NCBI GenBank assembly: GCA_964481835.1
Contig: CAYZTT010000019.1
Span: 1-8,751 of the forward strand
DNA: 8,751 nt
Reading direction: 5' to 3'
Origin: JABIBT01 sp964481835
GTDB taxonomy: Archaea; Nanobdellota; Nanobdellia; SCGC-AAA011-G17; PNOQ01
Part shown: in pieces, positions 1-5,524 of the stretch
How positions within the stretch are numbered: the stretch's first letter is position 1
Layout of the letters: every line of letters begins with the position of its first letter
Notes under the pieces: model-generated
What the model was told of the DNA's origin: nothing
The model's input: only the letters and a program-made list of their open reading frames with translations
Database searches by the model: none
Position numbers and translations under genes: made by a program

Positions 1-17
1 CCTTAAGAGAAAGAACA

Positions 18-35
18 AAAGTTTATTTTAAAAAG
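18..35 (-). promoter_or_regulatory. TATA-type promoter of a gene just left of the window
   Basis: On the minus strand this reads CTTTTTAAAATAAACTTT, base for base the same as the element at 874-891 in front of the methyltransferase. Using the spacing of the other promoters here (about 32 nt from the leading C to the transcription start), transcription would start at about position 3. The controlled gene would therefore begin at or beyond the left edge. No gene lies in 1-66 itself. Inference from one repeat and from spacing. Confidence 0.4.
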
Positions 36-66
36 GTTATGTTTTACTAAAATTTTCATGATATCT

Positions 67-846
67 CTAGTCTCTATTTTTTGACCCCTTTTTTCTAATT
101 TTCCATACACAAAAATAAGGAACATTCGACAAAAAAGCATATTCTTTTGGCCATAATTTTTTAGATTCTTTTGTGGGATAACAATCCTTATAGTCTACAA
201 TTTCAAATCCATTTCTCACTATTGTTTTTATTGTTGTTTCATATGTTTTATGGTGGATTGGCATTAATACATCCTTGACCTGTTTTTTATGTAAGATATT
301 ACGCCAAGGCTTACTAATTTTTCTTTCTTTAAAATATTCTTTAAACTCTCTAATTAATGGTTCTTTTTTACTATGTTTGAAAGTTATTTCTGTAACTGGA
401 TTTCCACTACTAAATATAAAATGGCCATTATTTTTCAGAACCCTTGAAACTTGCTTAAACACTTTGTCCCAATCCTCTGCATAATCAATAACTAATGGAG
501 CTACGGCAATATCAAATTTTTCTTTAAATGGAATATTATAAAAACTTCCTTTTTTTAAATCTAATTTGGGATTTTCTTTCCTCGCTATTTCTAACATCTC
601 CGAAGAAAGATCAAACCCTTTTACCTTTGCCCCTCTTTTAGTCATTTCTTTAGCATAAATCCCAGCGCCACAGCCAATATCCAGCACTTTTTTATTTTTG
701 AGATTGCCCAATAGTTCAAAAGTGGCAGGCATTTCTAAATGTTCATTATATATCCATCCTTTTGGATTAAGTTTTGTTCTAAAATTATGGTAATGCTCTG
801 CAACTACTCCATATCTCTTAACTGCTTCTTTTTCATCTGATCTCAT
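67..846 (-). CDS. class I SAM-dependent methyltransferase
   Basis: A soluble 259-residue protein with a Rossmann-type methyltransferase domain (methyltransferase 11 type). Motif I, VLDIGCGAG, is at residues 54-62 and binds S-adenosylmethionine. The acidic residue that holds the ribose is D79 in GFDLS. The strands IAVAPLVIDY (113-122) and the helix-strand LKNNGHFIFSSG (137-148) match motifs II and III. The C-terminal 110 residues, rich in Lys, His and Tyr, probably form the substrate lid. Nothing in it identifies the methyl acceptor. The ATG at 846 lies about 38 nt downstream of a TATA element, giving a short leader of about 10 nt without a Shine-Dalgarno site. It follows the HIT gene in the same direction across a 32-nt gap, and the HIT stop codon sits inside its promoter. 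The fold is sure; the role is unknown. Confidence 0.9.
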   Translation of the reverse strand: MRSDEKEAVKRYGVVAEHYHNFRTKLNPKGWIYNEHLEMPATFELLGNLKNKKVLDIGCGAGIYAKEMTKRGAKVKGFDLSSEMLEIARKENPKLDLKKGSFYNIPFKEKFDIAVAPLVIDYAEDWDKVFKQVSRVLKNNGHFIFSSGNPVTEITFKHSKKEPLIREFKEYFKERKISKPWRNILHKKQVKDVLMPIHHKTYETTIKTIVRNGFEIVDYKDCYPTKESKKLWPKEYAFLSNVPYFCVWKIRKKGSKNRD

Positions 847-873
847 TTTCTCTAATTAACTTTTATAAAATTG

Positions 874-891
874 AAAGTTTATTTTAAAAAG
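874..891 (-). promoter_or_regulatory. TATA-type promoter of the methyltransferase gene
   Basis: CTTTTTAAAATAAACTTT on the minus strand. The TATA core is centred about 38 nt before the ATG at 846, so transcription would start near 857 with a leader of about a dozen bases. The element overlaps the last codons and the TAA stop (879-881) of the upstream HIT gene. A second AT-rich stretch, TTTATAAAA at about 861-869, lies too close to the ATG to act with normal archaeal spacing unless transcription starts inside the gene. The 18-mer recurs exactly at 18-35. Confidence 0.5.
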
Positions 892-1289
892 CTTTTTATT
901 TTCCCCAAAAATTCATTACTTTGCTCCCCTGTGATATTATGCTTCCTATCCCACTCAGGAACATGGCCATCTCCATTATATCTAGGAACTAAGTGAAAAT
1001 GAACATGTGGAACAACTTGTCCGGCGATTTTGTTATTGTTTTGAAGAATATTCATGCCATCACTTAATTTCATAATACCCTTACTGACTTTCTCTATAGC
1101 TTTAGACATATTTGCCAATTCTTTAGCAGACATCTCATCTATGGTCTCAAAATGTTTCTTTGGGACTACTAGTGTGTGCCCTATGTTTAATGGCTCCGCA
1201 TCTAAAAAGGCAAATGCATGCGCATCTTCATAAACTTTCTTACTCGGTATATCTCCCGAAGCAATTTTGCAAAATATGCACTCTTTCAT
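879..1289 (-). CDS. HIT (histidine triad) family protein
   Basis: A cytoplasmic nucleotide-binding protein of 136 residues, a full-length Hint/HIT-branch member. These enzymes hydrolyse or transfer nucleotidyl groups, for example from nucleoside phosphoramidates, dinucleoside polyphosphates or adenylated side products. The histidine triad HVHFHLVPR is at 95-103, with H95, H97 and H99 (H97 the expected nucleophile by family alignment). The N-terminal CIFC (C4, C7) with H46 and H95 fits the structural zinc site of many prokaryotic HIT proteins. D30, N35 and the LNIGHTLVVPK strand (34-44) form the usual nucleotide-side wall. The ATG at 1289 is supported by a strong Shine-Dalgarno GGAGG four bases upstream. 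The gene starts 22 nt after tRNA-Ala with no T-tract between, so it is probably made as the second cistron of the tRNA transcript. The exact substrate cannot be told. Confidence 0.95.
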   Translation of the reverse strand: MKECIFCKIASGDIPSKKVYEDAHAFAFLDAEPLNIGHTLVVPKKHFETIDEMSAKELANMSKAIEKVSKGIMKLSDGMNILQNNNKIAGQVVPHVHFHLVPRYNGDGHVPEWDRKHNITGEQSNEFLGKIKSFLK

Positions 1290-1293
1290 TTTT

Positions 1294-1298
1294 CCTCC
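1294..1298 (-). promoter_or_regulatory. Shine-Dalgarno site of the HIT gene
   Basis: GGAGG on the minus strand with a 4-nt A-rich spacer before the ATG at 1289. Its presence fits an mRNA with a leader, in contrast to the leaderless genes of this window, and agrees with the HIT frame being transcribed from the tRNA promoter upstream. Confidence 0.75.
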
Positions 1299-1311
1299 GT
1301 TTTAAATTTTA

Positions 1312-1382
1312 TGGACCTGCCGAGAATCGAACTCGGATCTCAAGACTGCCAGCCTCGTGTGATACCACTACACTACAGGCCC
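1312..1382 (-). tRNA. tRNA-Ala (anticodon GGC)
   Basis: A 71-nt cloverleaf folds on the minus strand. The acceptor stem is GGGCCTG paired with CAGGTCC, and it contains the G3:U70 wobble pair that is the main alanine identity element. The D stem is GTGT/TCAC with a T-T mismatch at the inner pair and the short loop AGTGGTA. The anticodon stem is CGAGG/TCTTG with loop CTGGCAG, giving anticodon GGC (codons GCC and GCU). The variable loop is AGAT, the T stem is CCGAG/CTCGG with loop TTCGATT, and the discriminator is A73. CCA is not encoded, as is common in archaea, and there is no intron. The anticodon stem is weak (two G-U pairs). An archaeal promoter lies at 1410-1423. Confidence 0.95.
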
Positions 1383-1409
1383 TCGACGAAGTTTAGATAT
1401 AATTTCCTA

Positions 1410-1423
1410 CTTAAATAAGTTTC
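1410..1423 (-). promoter_or_regulatory. BRE/TATA promoter of tRNA-Ala (and probably HIT)
   Basis: GAAACTTATTTAAG on the minus strand: a purine-rich BRE-like GAAAC joined to a TATA box. The box is centred about 33 nt upstream of the mature tRNA 5' end, so with normal spacing transcription starts about 5 nt before the tRNA. The same GAAAC-TATA arrangement is found at 1438-1452 and 4917-4932. Confidence 0.65.
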
Positions 1424-1437
1424 TCCAGCGAATTTTA

Positions 1438-1452
1438 GAAACATTATTAAAT
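1438..1452 (+). promoter_or_regulatory. BRE/TATA promoter of the GT4-toroid gene
   Basis: GAAACATTATTAAAT, with the TATA core centred about 27 nt before the ATG at 1474. This is the distance at which archaeal transcription starts at the A of the ATG, so the mRNA is predicted to be leaderless. No Shine-Dalgarno sequence is present before the ATG. It lies back to back with the tRNA promoter in the 91-nt gap 1383-1473, which holds no gene. Confidence 0.65.
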
Positions 1453-1473
1453 CATAAGTATCCATAAATACGT

Positions 1474-3699
1474 ATGAAAAAGGGGGCAGACAACGACTCT
1501 AAAGATTCCAAGATTTGTTTTCTAGGAAACTTTCCACCAAGAGAATGTGGAATCGCAACTTTTACTCAAGACCTAGTCGTTTCTATGAACAAAAAATTCA
1601 ATCCAGTTCTAAAATCTAAAGTTATTGCTCTCAATGAAGATTCAGATTTCTACAATTATGATAACCGAGTTTTAATGCAATTAAATAAAGACAGCAAGAA
1701 GGAATACAAATTTACTGCAGAGAAGGTAAACAAAGCTAACGACGTAAAACTAATCAGCATACAACACGAATTTGGAATTTTCGGGGGGGAATACGGCGAT
1801 TACTTATTAAAATTCTTGGAAAAAAACGAAAAGCCAGTAGCGGTCACTTTCCATAGTGTGCTTCCAGATCCAGATGACGAAAGAAAAGACGTTGTCAAAT
1901 CAATAGCTTCAAACTCAGATGCAATAATCGTAATGGCAGATGCCGCAGTAGATATACTAAATAAGGACTACAATATTAGCAGAGGAAAGCTCCACGTAGT
2001 ACACCACGGAATTCCCAATGTGCCATTCTCATCAAGCGAACCATTCAAGAAGAAATTAAAATTAGAAAACCGGCAAGTTTTATCCACGTTTGGCCTTCTA
2101 AGCAAAGGGAAGGGGATAGAGTATATGATCAAATCTCTTCCTCCGCTAGTAAAGAAGTATCCAAATCTACTATACCTCATTATCGGAGAAACACATCCTG
2201 TTGTTAGGAGAAACGAGGGAGAAGTATATAGGAACAAACTAGTAAAGTTAGTTAGCGACCTAGGTTTAACCAACAATGTAAAATTCCACAATAAATTCAT
2301 AACATTACAGGAACTATTGCAATATCTTCTAGCCACAGATATATATGTTTGTACAAACCTCGAAAGGAACCAAATAGTATCTGGTACACTTTCTTATGCA
2401 ATGGGGTGTGGGAGGCCAGTAGTATCCACTCCAATTATCTACGCAGAAGAGCTCCTAGCAAATGGACGTGGAGAGCTAGCAAAATTCAAGAATCCCCAAT
2501 CTTATACTGTAGCGATTGACAAATTCTTATCTAACGAAGAAGAAAGAATTGAGATGTGCAAGCAGGCGTATGCCTACACCCGATCTATGACCTGGTCAAA
2601 CGTCGCATCAAGGTACCTGAACGTATTCAATAAGGTAGTTGAATTGAGAGAAGAAACAACAAAGAAGTATCCTAAAATCACACTTAAACAATTAGAGAAC
2701 CTCACAGACAATGAAGGGTGTATTCAATTCTCCAAGGAAGATGCTGCCCCAGATATAAGTTCAGGCTATACTCTGGATGACAATGCAAGGGCACTAATCA
2801 CTACAGTATTGCACGATTCTTTATTCGATACCCCACAAGCAAAAAAACTGACAAATACCTACTTAAACTTTTTAGAAAAAGCTCAAGAAGAAGATGGAAA
2901 TTTCAAAAACAATTTCCAAAATGAAAATGAAACCTTAAACAGCCACAGTGAGGACGCATTTGGGAGGGCTGTATGGGCACTAGGGTACACAATCAATAAG
3001 GCAAATGATCGCCAGATAATAAAGAAAGCAGAAAAGCTGTTGAAAAAGGCAAAACCCCAAGTTAATGATTTAGAGAATATGCGGGCCAAGGCATTCTCAC
3101 TAACCGGGCTATATTATTATTATCAAAAAAATAAAAATAGATTGATATTATCCTCAATAAAAAAACTAGCCAATTCTCTAATTAAGGAATACAAAGAAAA
3201 TTCATCTCCAGATTGGGAATGGTTTGAAGAAAGGCTAACATATTCCAATTCTAAACTTCCGGAGGCACTTTTCCTAGCATATCGGCTTACAAGAGAGAAG
3301 AAATACTTGGATGTTGCTGAAAAGACATTTAACTTCCTATCTGACATAGTATTCATTGACGATGAACTATTGCCGGTAGGTCAAGATGGATGGTTTGAGA
3401 AGGGTGGAGAAAGAGCACTATTTGATCAACAGCCTATAGATGCGGCCACAATGGTCCAAACCTGTCTTGCAGCATATAACGCCACAAAAGATTACCATTA
3501 TTATGAAAAAGCAGTACTGGCGTTTAATTGGTTCCTTGGAAGAAACAAACTAAAACAGAATGTGTATAATGAGTCCACTGGCGGATGTTTTGATGGACTA
3601 ACAAGAAGCAGCCCAAATCTAAACCAGGGGGCAGAATCTACGATTTCTTATCTATTGGCAAGATTAATGTTAGAAGAAGCAAAAAAGAAAAAACGTTAA
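1474..3699 (+). CDS. two-domain protein: GT4-like glycosyltransferase plus (alpha/alpha)6-toroid
   Basis: A soluble 741-residue protein predicted to build or rearrange an oligosaccharide. Residues 13-390 are a GT-B glycosyltransferase: the start CFLGNFPPRECGIATF (15-30), the acceptor-side motif QHEFGIFGGEYGDYLL (97-112), HHGIP (177-181), STFGLLSKGKG (204-214) and SGTLSYAMGCGRPVVSTP (303-320). Residues about 400-740 are an alpha-helical toroid: GYTLDDNARAL (431-441), AFGRAVWALGY (495-505), WEWFEERLTYSNSKLPEAL (581-599), PVGQDGW (634-640) and DQQPIDAATM (651-660). Where ordinary GT4 enzymes have E-x7-E this protein has Q300-x7-Y308. From memory of the family, bacterial homologues of similar size share this feature and often lie near GH130 genes. 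Its stop codon shares TTAA with the convergent kinase gene. The Lys-rich tail EEAKKKKR probably supplies a terminator for the opposite strand. The domains are sure; donor and acceptor are unknown. Confidence 0.88.
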   Translation: MKKGADNDSKDSKICFLGNFPPRECGIATFTQDLVVSMNKKFNPVLKSKVIALNEDSDFYNYDNRVLMQLNKDSKKEYKFTAEKVNKANDVKLISIQHEFGIFGGEYGDYLLKFLEKNEKPVAVTFHSVLPDPDDERKDVVKSIASNSDAIIVMADAAVDILNKDYNISRGKLHVVHHGIPNVPFSSSEPFKKKLKLENRQVLSTFGLLSKGKGIEYMIKSLPPLVKKYPNLLYLIIGETHPVVRRNEGEVYRNKLVKLVSDLGLTNNVKFHNKFITLQELLQYLLATDIYVCTNLERNQIVSGTLSYAMGCGRPVVSTPIIYAEELLANGRGELAKFKNPQSYTVAIDKFLSNEEERIEMCKQAYAYTRSMTWSNVASRYLNVFNKVVELREETTKKYPKITLKQLENLTDNEGCIQFSKEDAAPDISSGYTLDDNARALITTVLHDSLFDTPQAKKLTNTYLNFLEKAQEEDGNFKNNFQNENETLNSHSEDAFGRAVWALGYTINKANDRQIIKKAEKLLKKAKPQVNDLENMRAKAFSLTGLYYYYQKNKNRLILSSIKKLANSLIKEYKENSSPDWEWFEERLTYSNSKLPEALFLAYRLTREKKYLDVAEKTFNFLSDIVFIDDELLPVGQDGWFEKGGERALFDQQPIDAATMVQTCLAAYNATKDYHYYEKAVLAFNWFLGRNKLKQNVYNESTGGCFDGLTRSSPNLNQGAESTISYLLARLMLEEAKKKKR
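3681..3693 (-). terminator. T-tract terminator of the cupin-kinase operon
   Basis: On the minus strand this reads TTTTTTCTTTTTT and begins 3 nt beyond the kinase stop codon (3696-3698). Archaeal RNA polymerase stops at runs of T without a hairpin. The tract lies inside the last Lys codons of the convergent GT4-toroid gene. Inference from sequence only. Confidence 0.5.
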
Positions 3700-4541
3700 A
3701 GATACTTTAAACCTTCAAAATCAAACTTGAAATCAATTACCTTTCTCCCAAATTTCCTCTTTAATTTCCTCTTATTTCCTAAAAATAATATGCTTCCTCC
3801 ACCTCCGCTCCCGCAAATCTTGGCCGCGATGGCCCCTTGATTCATCCCTTCCCGAATAATCTTTCTTATGGCCGGGGGTGCAATGCTTTTGTGAAGCCGC
3901 ATCCTTTCTTTTGTCTCTTCGTTTAGCAACTCAGCAAATTTTGTTATATCTTCCTTCAATAAGGCTTTTTTCATAGCAATTACACTTTCCTTTATTCTTA
4001 GGAGGTTTTTCACATTCTTACCTTTTCTAAGGTCATCAATCATAGCACTATTCGAGTTTGTGGCAAAATGGGGCTTGCCAGTATAAACTAATACTAGGTG
4101 ATCTTCTAAAGCCTTTATGAATTTCTTAGATAAGTCTAATCTGTGAACTTTAACTTTGTTCTTTTTGAACTCAATAAAATTTATTCCGCCCATGGCGCCA
4201 GCATATTGGTCTTGCTTTCCCCCAATTTGCCCCATGCTTTGTTCTATATTATAGACTCCTTCGGCCAACTTTTCCTTATCTTTCTCCTTAGAGATCAAAG
4301 AGAGCCAAACTAAACTCATTACTCCAGAGGTTCCCAAACCAGAAGATGTCGGGACATTTGCACTATATTTTAATCCCACATTTTTATCCGAAGCAATTAA
4401 TTCGCCAACAACATGTCTATCGATTGCAGCATTCAGAACACAACCCCCATATTTATCCCTAAATGGAGAAATATCTGTAGTTCCTCCTGAAAAATCAATC
4501 CTTACTGGGGCCCGAACCTTTTTAATAACCTTTTTTCCCAT
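3696..4541 (-). CDS. GHMP-family sugar kinase, HddA-like
   Basis: A cytoplasmic kinase of 281 residues that should transfer phosphate from ATP to a sugar or sugar phosphate. Motif 1, RAPVRIDFSGGTTD (10-23), and YGGCVLNAAID (31-41) are typical of the D-glycero-D-manno-heptose 7-phosphate kinase and fucokinase-like branch. The ATP loop PTSSGLGTSG is at 64-73, GGKQDQYAGAMGGIN (107-121) carries the conserved GKQDQ with D111, and motif 3, KICGSGGGGSIL, is at 241-252. Motifs 1 and 2 are closer together than in usual family members of about 320-350 residues, so this is a compact version with all key motifs. It starts on the base after the cupin stop codon (TAGATG), with AGGAG 7 nt upstream, so the two are one operon. 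The substrate is uncertain: heptose 7-phosphate, fucose or a mannose derivative are all possible. Confidence 0.88.
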   Translation of the reverse strand: MGKKVIKKVRAPVRIDFSGGTTDISPFRDKYGGCVLNAAIDRHVVGELIASDKNVGLKYSANVPTSSGLGTSGVMSLVWLSLISKEKDKEKLAEGVYNIEQSMGQIGGKQDQYAGAMGGINFIEFKKNKVKVHRLDLSKKFIKALEDHLVLVYTGKPHFATNSNSAMIDDLRKGKNVKNLLRIKESVIAMKKALLKEDITKFAELLNEETKERMRLHKSIAPPAIRKIIREGMNQGAIAAKICGSGGGGSILFLGNKRKLKRKFGRKVIDFKFDFEGLKYL

Positions 4542-4874
4542 CTATTTTCTCCTATACCGATCTTCAAGTCGGACCTCATCTCTTTCACTAAATGTTCCAT
4601 GAGAAATCTCCAGAACTTTCACTTCTTTTTTCCCTGCGATTATGCGGTGGGATTTTTTCTTTGGAATCTCCACAAGTTCACCCTTTTTAATACTCTTTAC
4701 ACACTTGCCAATCTGGACTTTTCCCGGAGTTAAAAAATACCAAGATTCTTTTCGCTTTAAATGATACTGCAAGCTAAGTTCTTGATTGGGCTTTATAGTA
4801 AGAATTTTCACAGTACATTTCTTATTCAAAACAAATTGTTTAAAATCGCCCCACGGACGCTTTACCTCTTTCAT
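4542..4874 (-). CDS. type II phosphomannose isomerase-like cupin protein
   Basis: A single cupin domain of 110 residues that corresponds to the C-terminal isomerase part of bifunctional mannose-1-phosphate guanylyltransferase/mannose-6-phosphate isomerases (interconverting fructose 6-phosphate and mannose 6-phosphate). It starts with the family signature KRPWGDFKQF (5-14). The metal site fits LSLQYHLKRKESWYF (34-48), with Q36, H38 and E43, and H76 in SHRI. It ends with the diagnostic GTFSERDEVRLEDRYRRK (93-110). The ATG at 4874 is preferred over an in-frame TTG at 4895, because the TATA box at 4897-4909 puts the transcription start at 4874 itself and because the conserved RPWG motif starts right after this Met. 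The stop codon directly abuts the kinase start. A small stand-alone cupin could also bind or epimerise another sugar phosphate. Confidence 0.88.
   Translation of the reverse strand: MKEVKRPWGDFKQFVLNKKCTVKILTIKPNQELSLQYHLKRKESWYFLTPGKVQIGKCVKSIKKGELVEIPKKKSHRIIAGKKEVKVLEISHGTFSERDEVRLEDRYRRK
4549..4553 (-). promoter_or_regulatory. Shine-Dalgarno site of the sugar kinase gene
   Basis: AGGAG on the minus strand within the last codons of the cupin gene, 7 nt before the kinase ATG at 4541. It supports translation of the kinase as the second gene of a two-gene mRNA whose first gene appears leaderless. Confidence 0.65.
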
Positions 4875-4896
4875 AACAAAACCTAGAATTTTCAAT

Positions 4897-4909
4897 TTAA
4901 ATAAGTTAT
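4897..4909 (-). promoter_or_regulatory. TATA promoter of the cupin-kinase operon
   Basis: ATAACTTATTTAA on the minus strand, sharing AACTTATTTAA with the tRNA-Ala promoter. Its spacing predicts transcription from 4873-4874, the A of the cupin ATG. It forms a divergent pair with the plus-strand promoter at 4917-4932, only 7 bases away, so binding of TBP/TFB on the two sides could interfere. Confidence 0.6.
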
Positions 4910-4916
4910 GATTATA

Positions 4917-4932
4917 GAAACATTTATTTAAT
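4917..4932 (+). promoter_or_regulatory. BRE/TATA promoter of the deacetylase-GT4 operon
   Basis: GAAACATTTATTTAAT, nearly the same as the element at 1438-1452 with one extra base. From its first G to the second ATG (4952) is 35 nt, against 36 nt to the ATG in the GT4-toroid gene, so a leaderless start at 4952 is predicted. Confidence 0.65.
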
Positions 4933-4951
4933 AAAAGAAATCCCTATGCCT

Positions 4952-5524
4952 ATGAAAAAAGTTTTAGTAATCGTAGCCCATCCTGATGATGAGACAATCT
5001 GGATGGGAGGGACACTTCTAAAAAACAAAAACAATTGGGAAACTACAATTATTAGTCTCTGTAGGAGAGACGATGAGGATCGAGCACCCAAATTCAGAAA
5101 AATTTGCAAAGAATATAATGCACAATCCCATATTTCAGATTTAGATGATGAAACCATGAAAGACCTAAACAGCGAGGAGGTTGAAGAAAGAATCTCCAAA
5201 TTTACAAAAAATAATGCATACGATTACATCTTTACACATGGGAAAAACGGAGAGTATGGGCACAAAAGACATTTAGATGTGCACAGGGCAGTAAACAAAA
5301 TGATAAAAGAGAAAAATCTACTTTCCAAGAAGGTCTTTTACTTTTCTTACAACAAAAAAGGCGAGTTCGCCTATCCAAACAAGGAATCAGATAAACTTAT
5401 ATATCTAAATAGTTCAACCCATAAAGAAAAAAAGCGGCTAATTCAAGAAGTTTATGGTTTCCCAAAAGGAGGATTTGAAGAGGTATGCTGCAGAAAAACA
5501 GAGGCTTTTAAAATTAAAAAATGA
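4952..5524 (+). CDS. PIG-L/LmbE family zinc-dependent deacetylase
   Basis: Expected to remove an N-acetyl group from an N-acetylated sugar or sugar conjugate in the cytoplasm. The zinc motif AHPDDE follows the first strand (residues 9-14 from this start). GKNGEYGHKRHLDVHRAV (about 97-114) supplies the family's G-E-x-GH...H-xx-V/D-H motif with the further zinc histidine. At 190 residues it is a short but complete member. The ATG at 4952 is preferred to that at 4946 (two codons earlier) because it fits the leaderless promoter spacing; the family core begins with the KKVLVIVAHPDDE strand either way. The last four bases overlap the next gene as ATGA, so the two are translationally coupled and the substrate is probably an intermediate or product of that glycosyltransferase. 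The natural substrate is not shown by the sequence. Confidence 0.9.
   Translation: MKKVLVIVAHPDDETIWMGGTLLKNKNNWETTIISLCRRDDEDRAPKFRKICKEYNAQSHISDLDDETMKDLNSEEVEERISKFTKNNAYDYIFTHGKNGEYGHKRHLDVHRAVNKMIKEKNLLSKKVFYFSYNKKGEFAYPNKESDKLIYLNSSTHKEKKRLIQEVYGFPKGGFEEVCCRKTEAFKIKK

Noticed and set aside
275..484. Plus-strand open frame of 69 codons opposite the methyltransferase
   Set aside because: Hydrophobic, low-complexity antisense of a gene with clear family motifs; no promoter or ribosome binding site.
1310..1385. Possible intron or a different anticodon register in the tRNA
   Set aside because: A 71-nt cloverleaf with a normal 7-nt anticodon loop closes without an intron, and G3:U70 with A73 agrees with the Ala anticodon GGC.
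1160..1418. Two overlapping plus-strand open frames across the tRNA, with peptides such as AENRTRISRLPAS and RIELGSQDCQPRV
   Set aside because: These are the translated antisense of the tRNA-Ala gene, a well-known source of false proteins, and they also overlap the HIT gene.
1968..2336. Minus-strand open frame of 122 codons inside the GT4 domain
   Set aside because: Antisense to a strongly conserved domain; no recognisable motif.
2883..3356. Two minus-strand open frames inside the toroid domain
   Set aside because: Phe/Ser-rich antisense of a Lys/Asn-rich coding region; no motif and no start signal.
4924..5199. Minus-strand open frame of 91 codons opposite the deacetylase
   Set aside because: Ser/Leu-rich shadow of the AHPDDE-containing gene.
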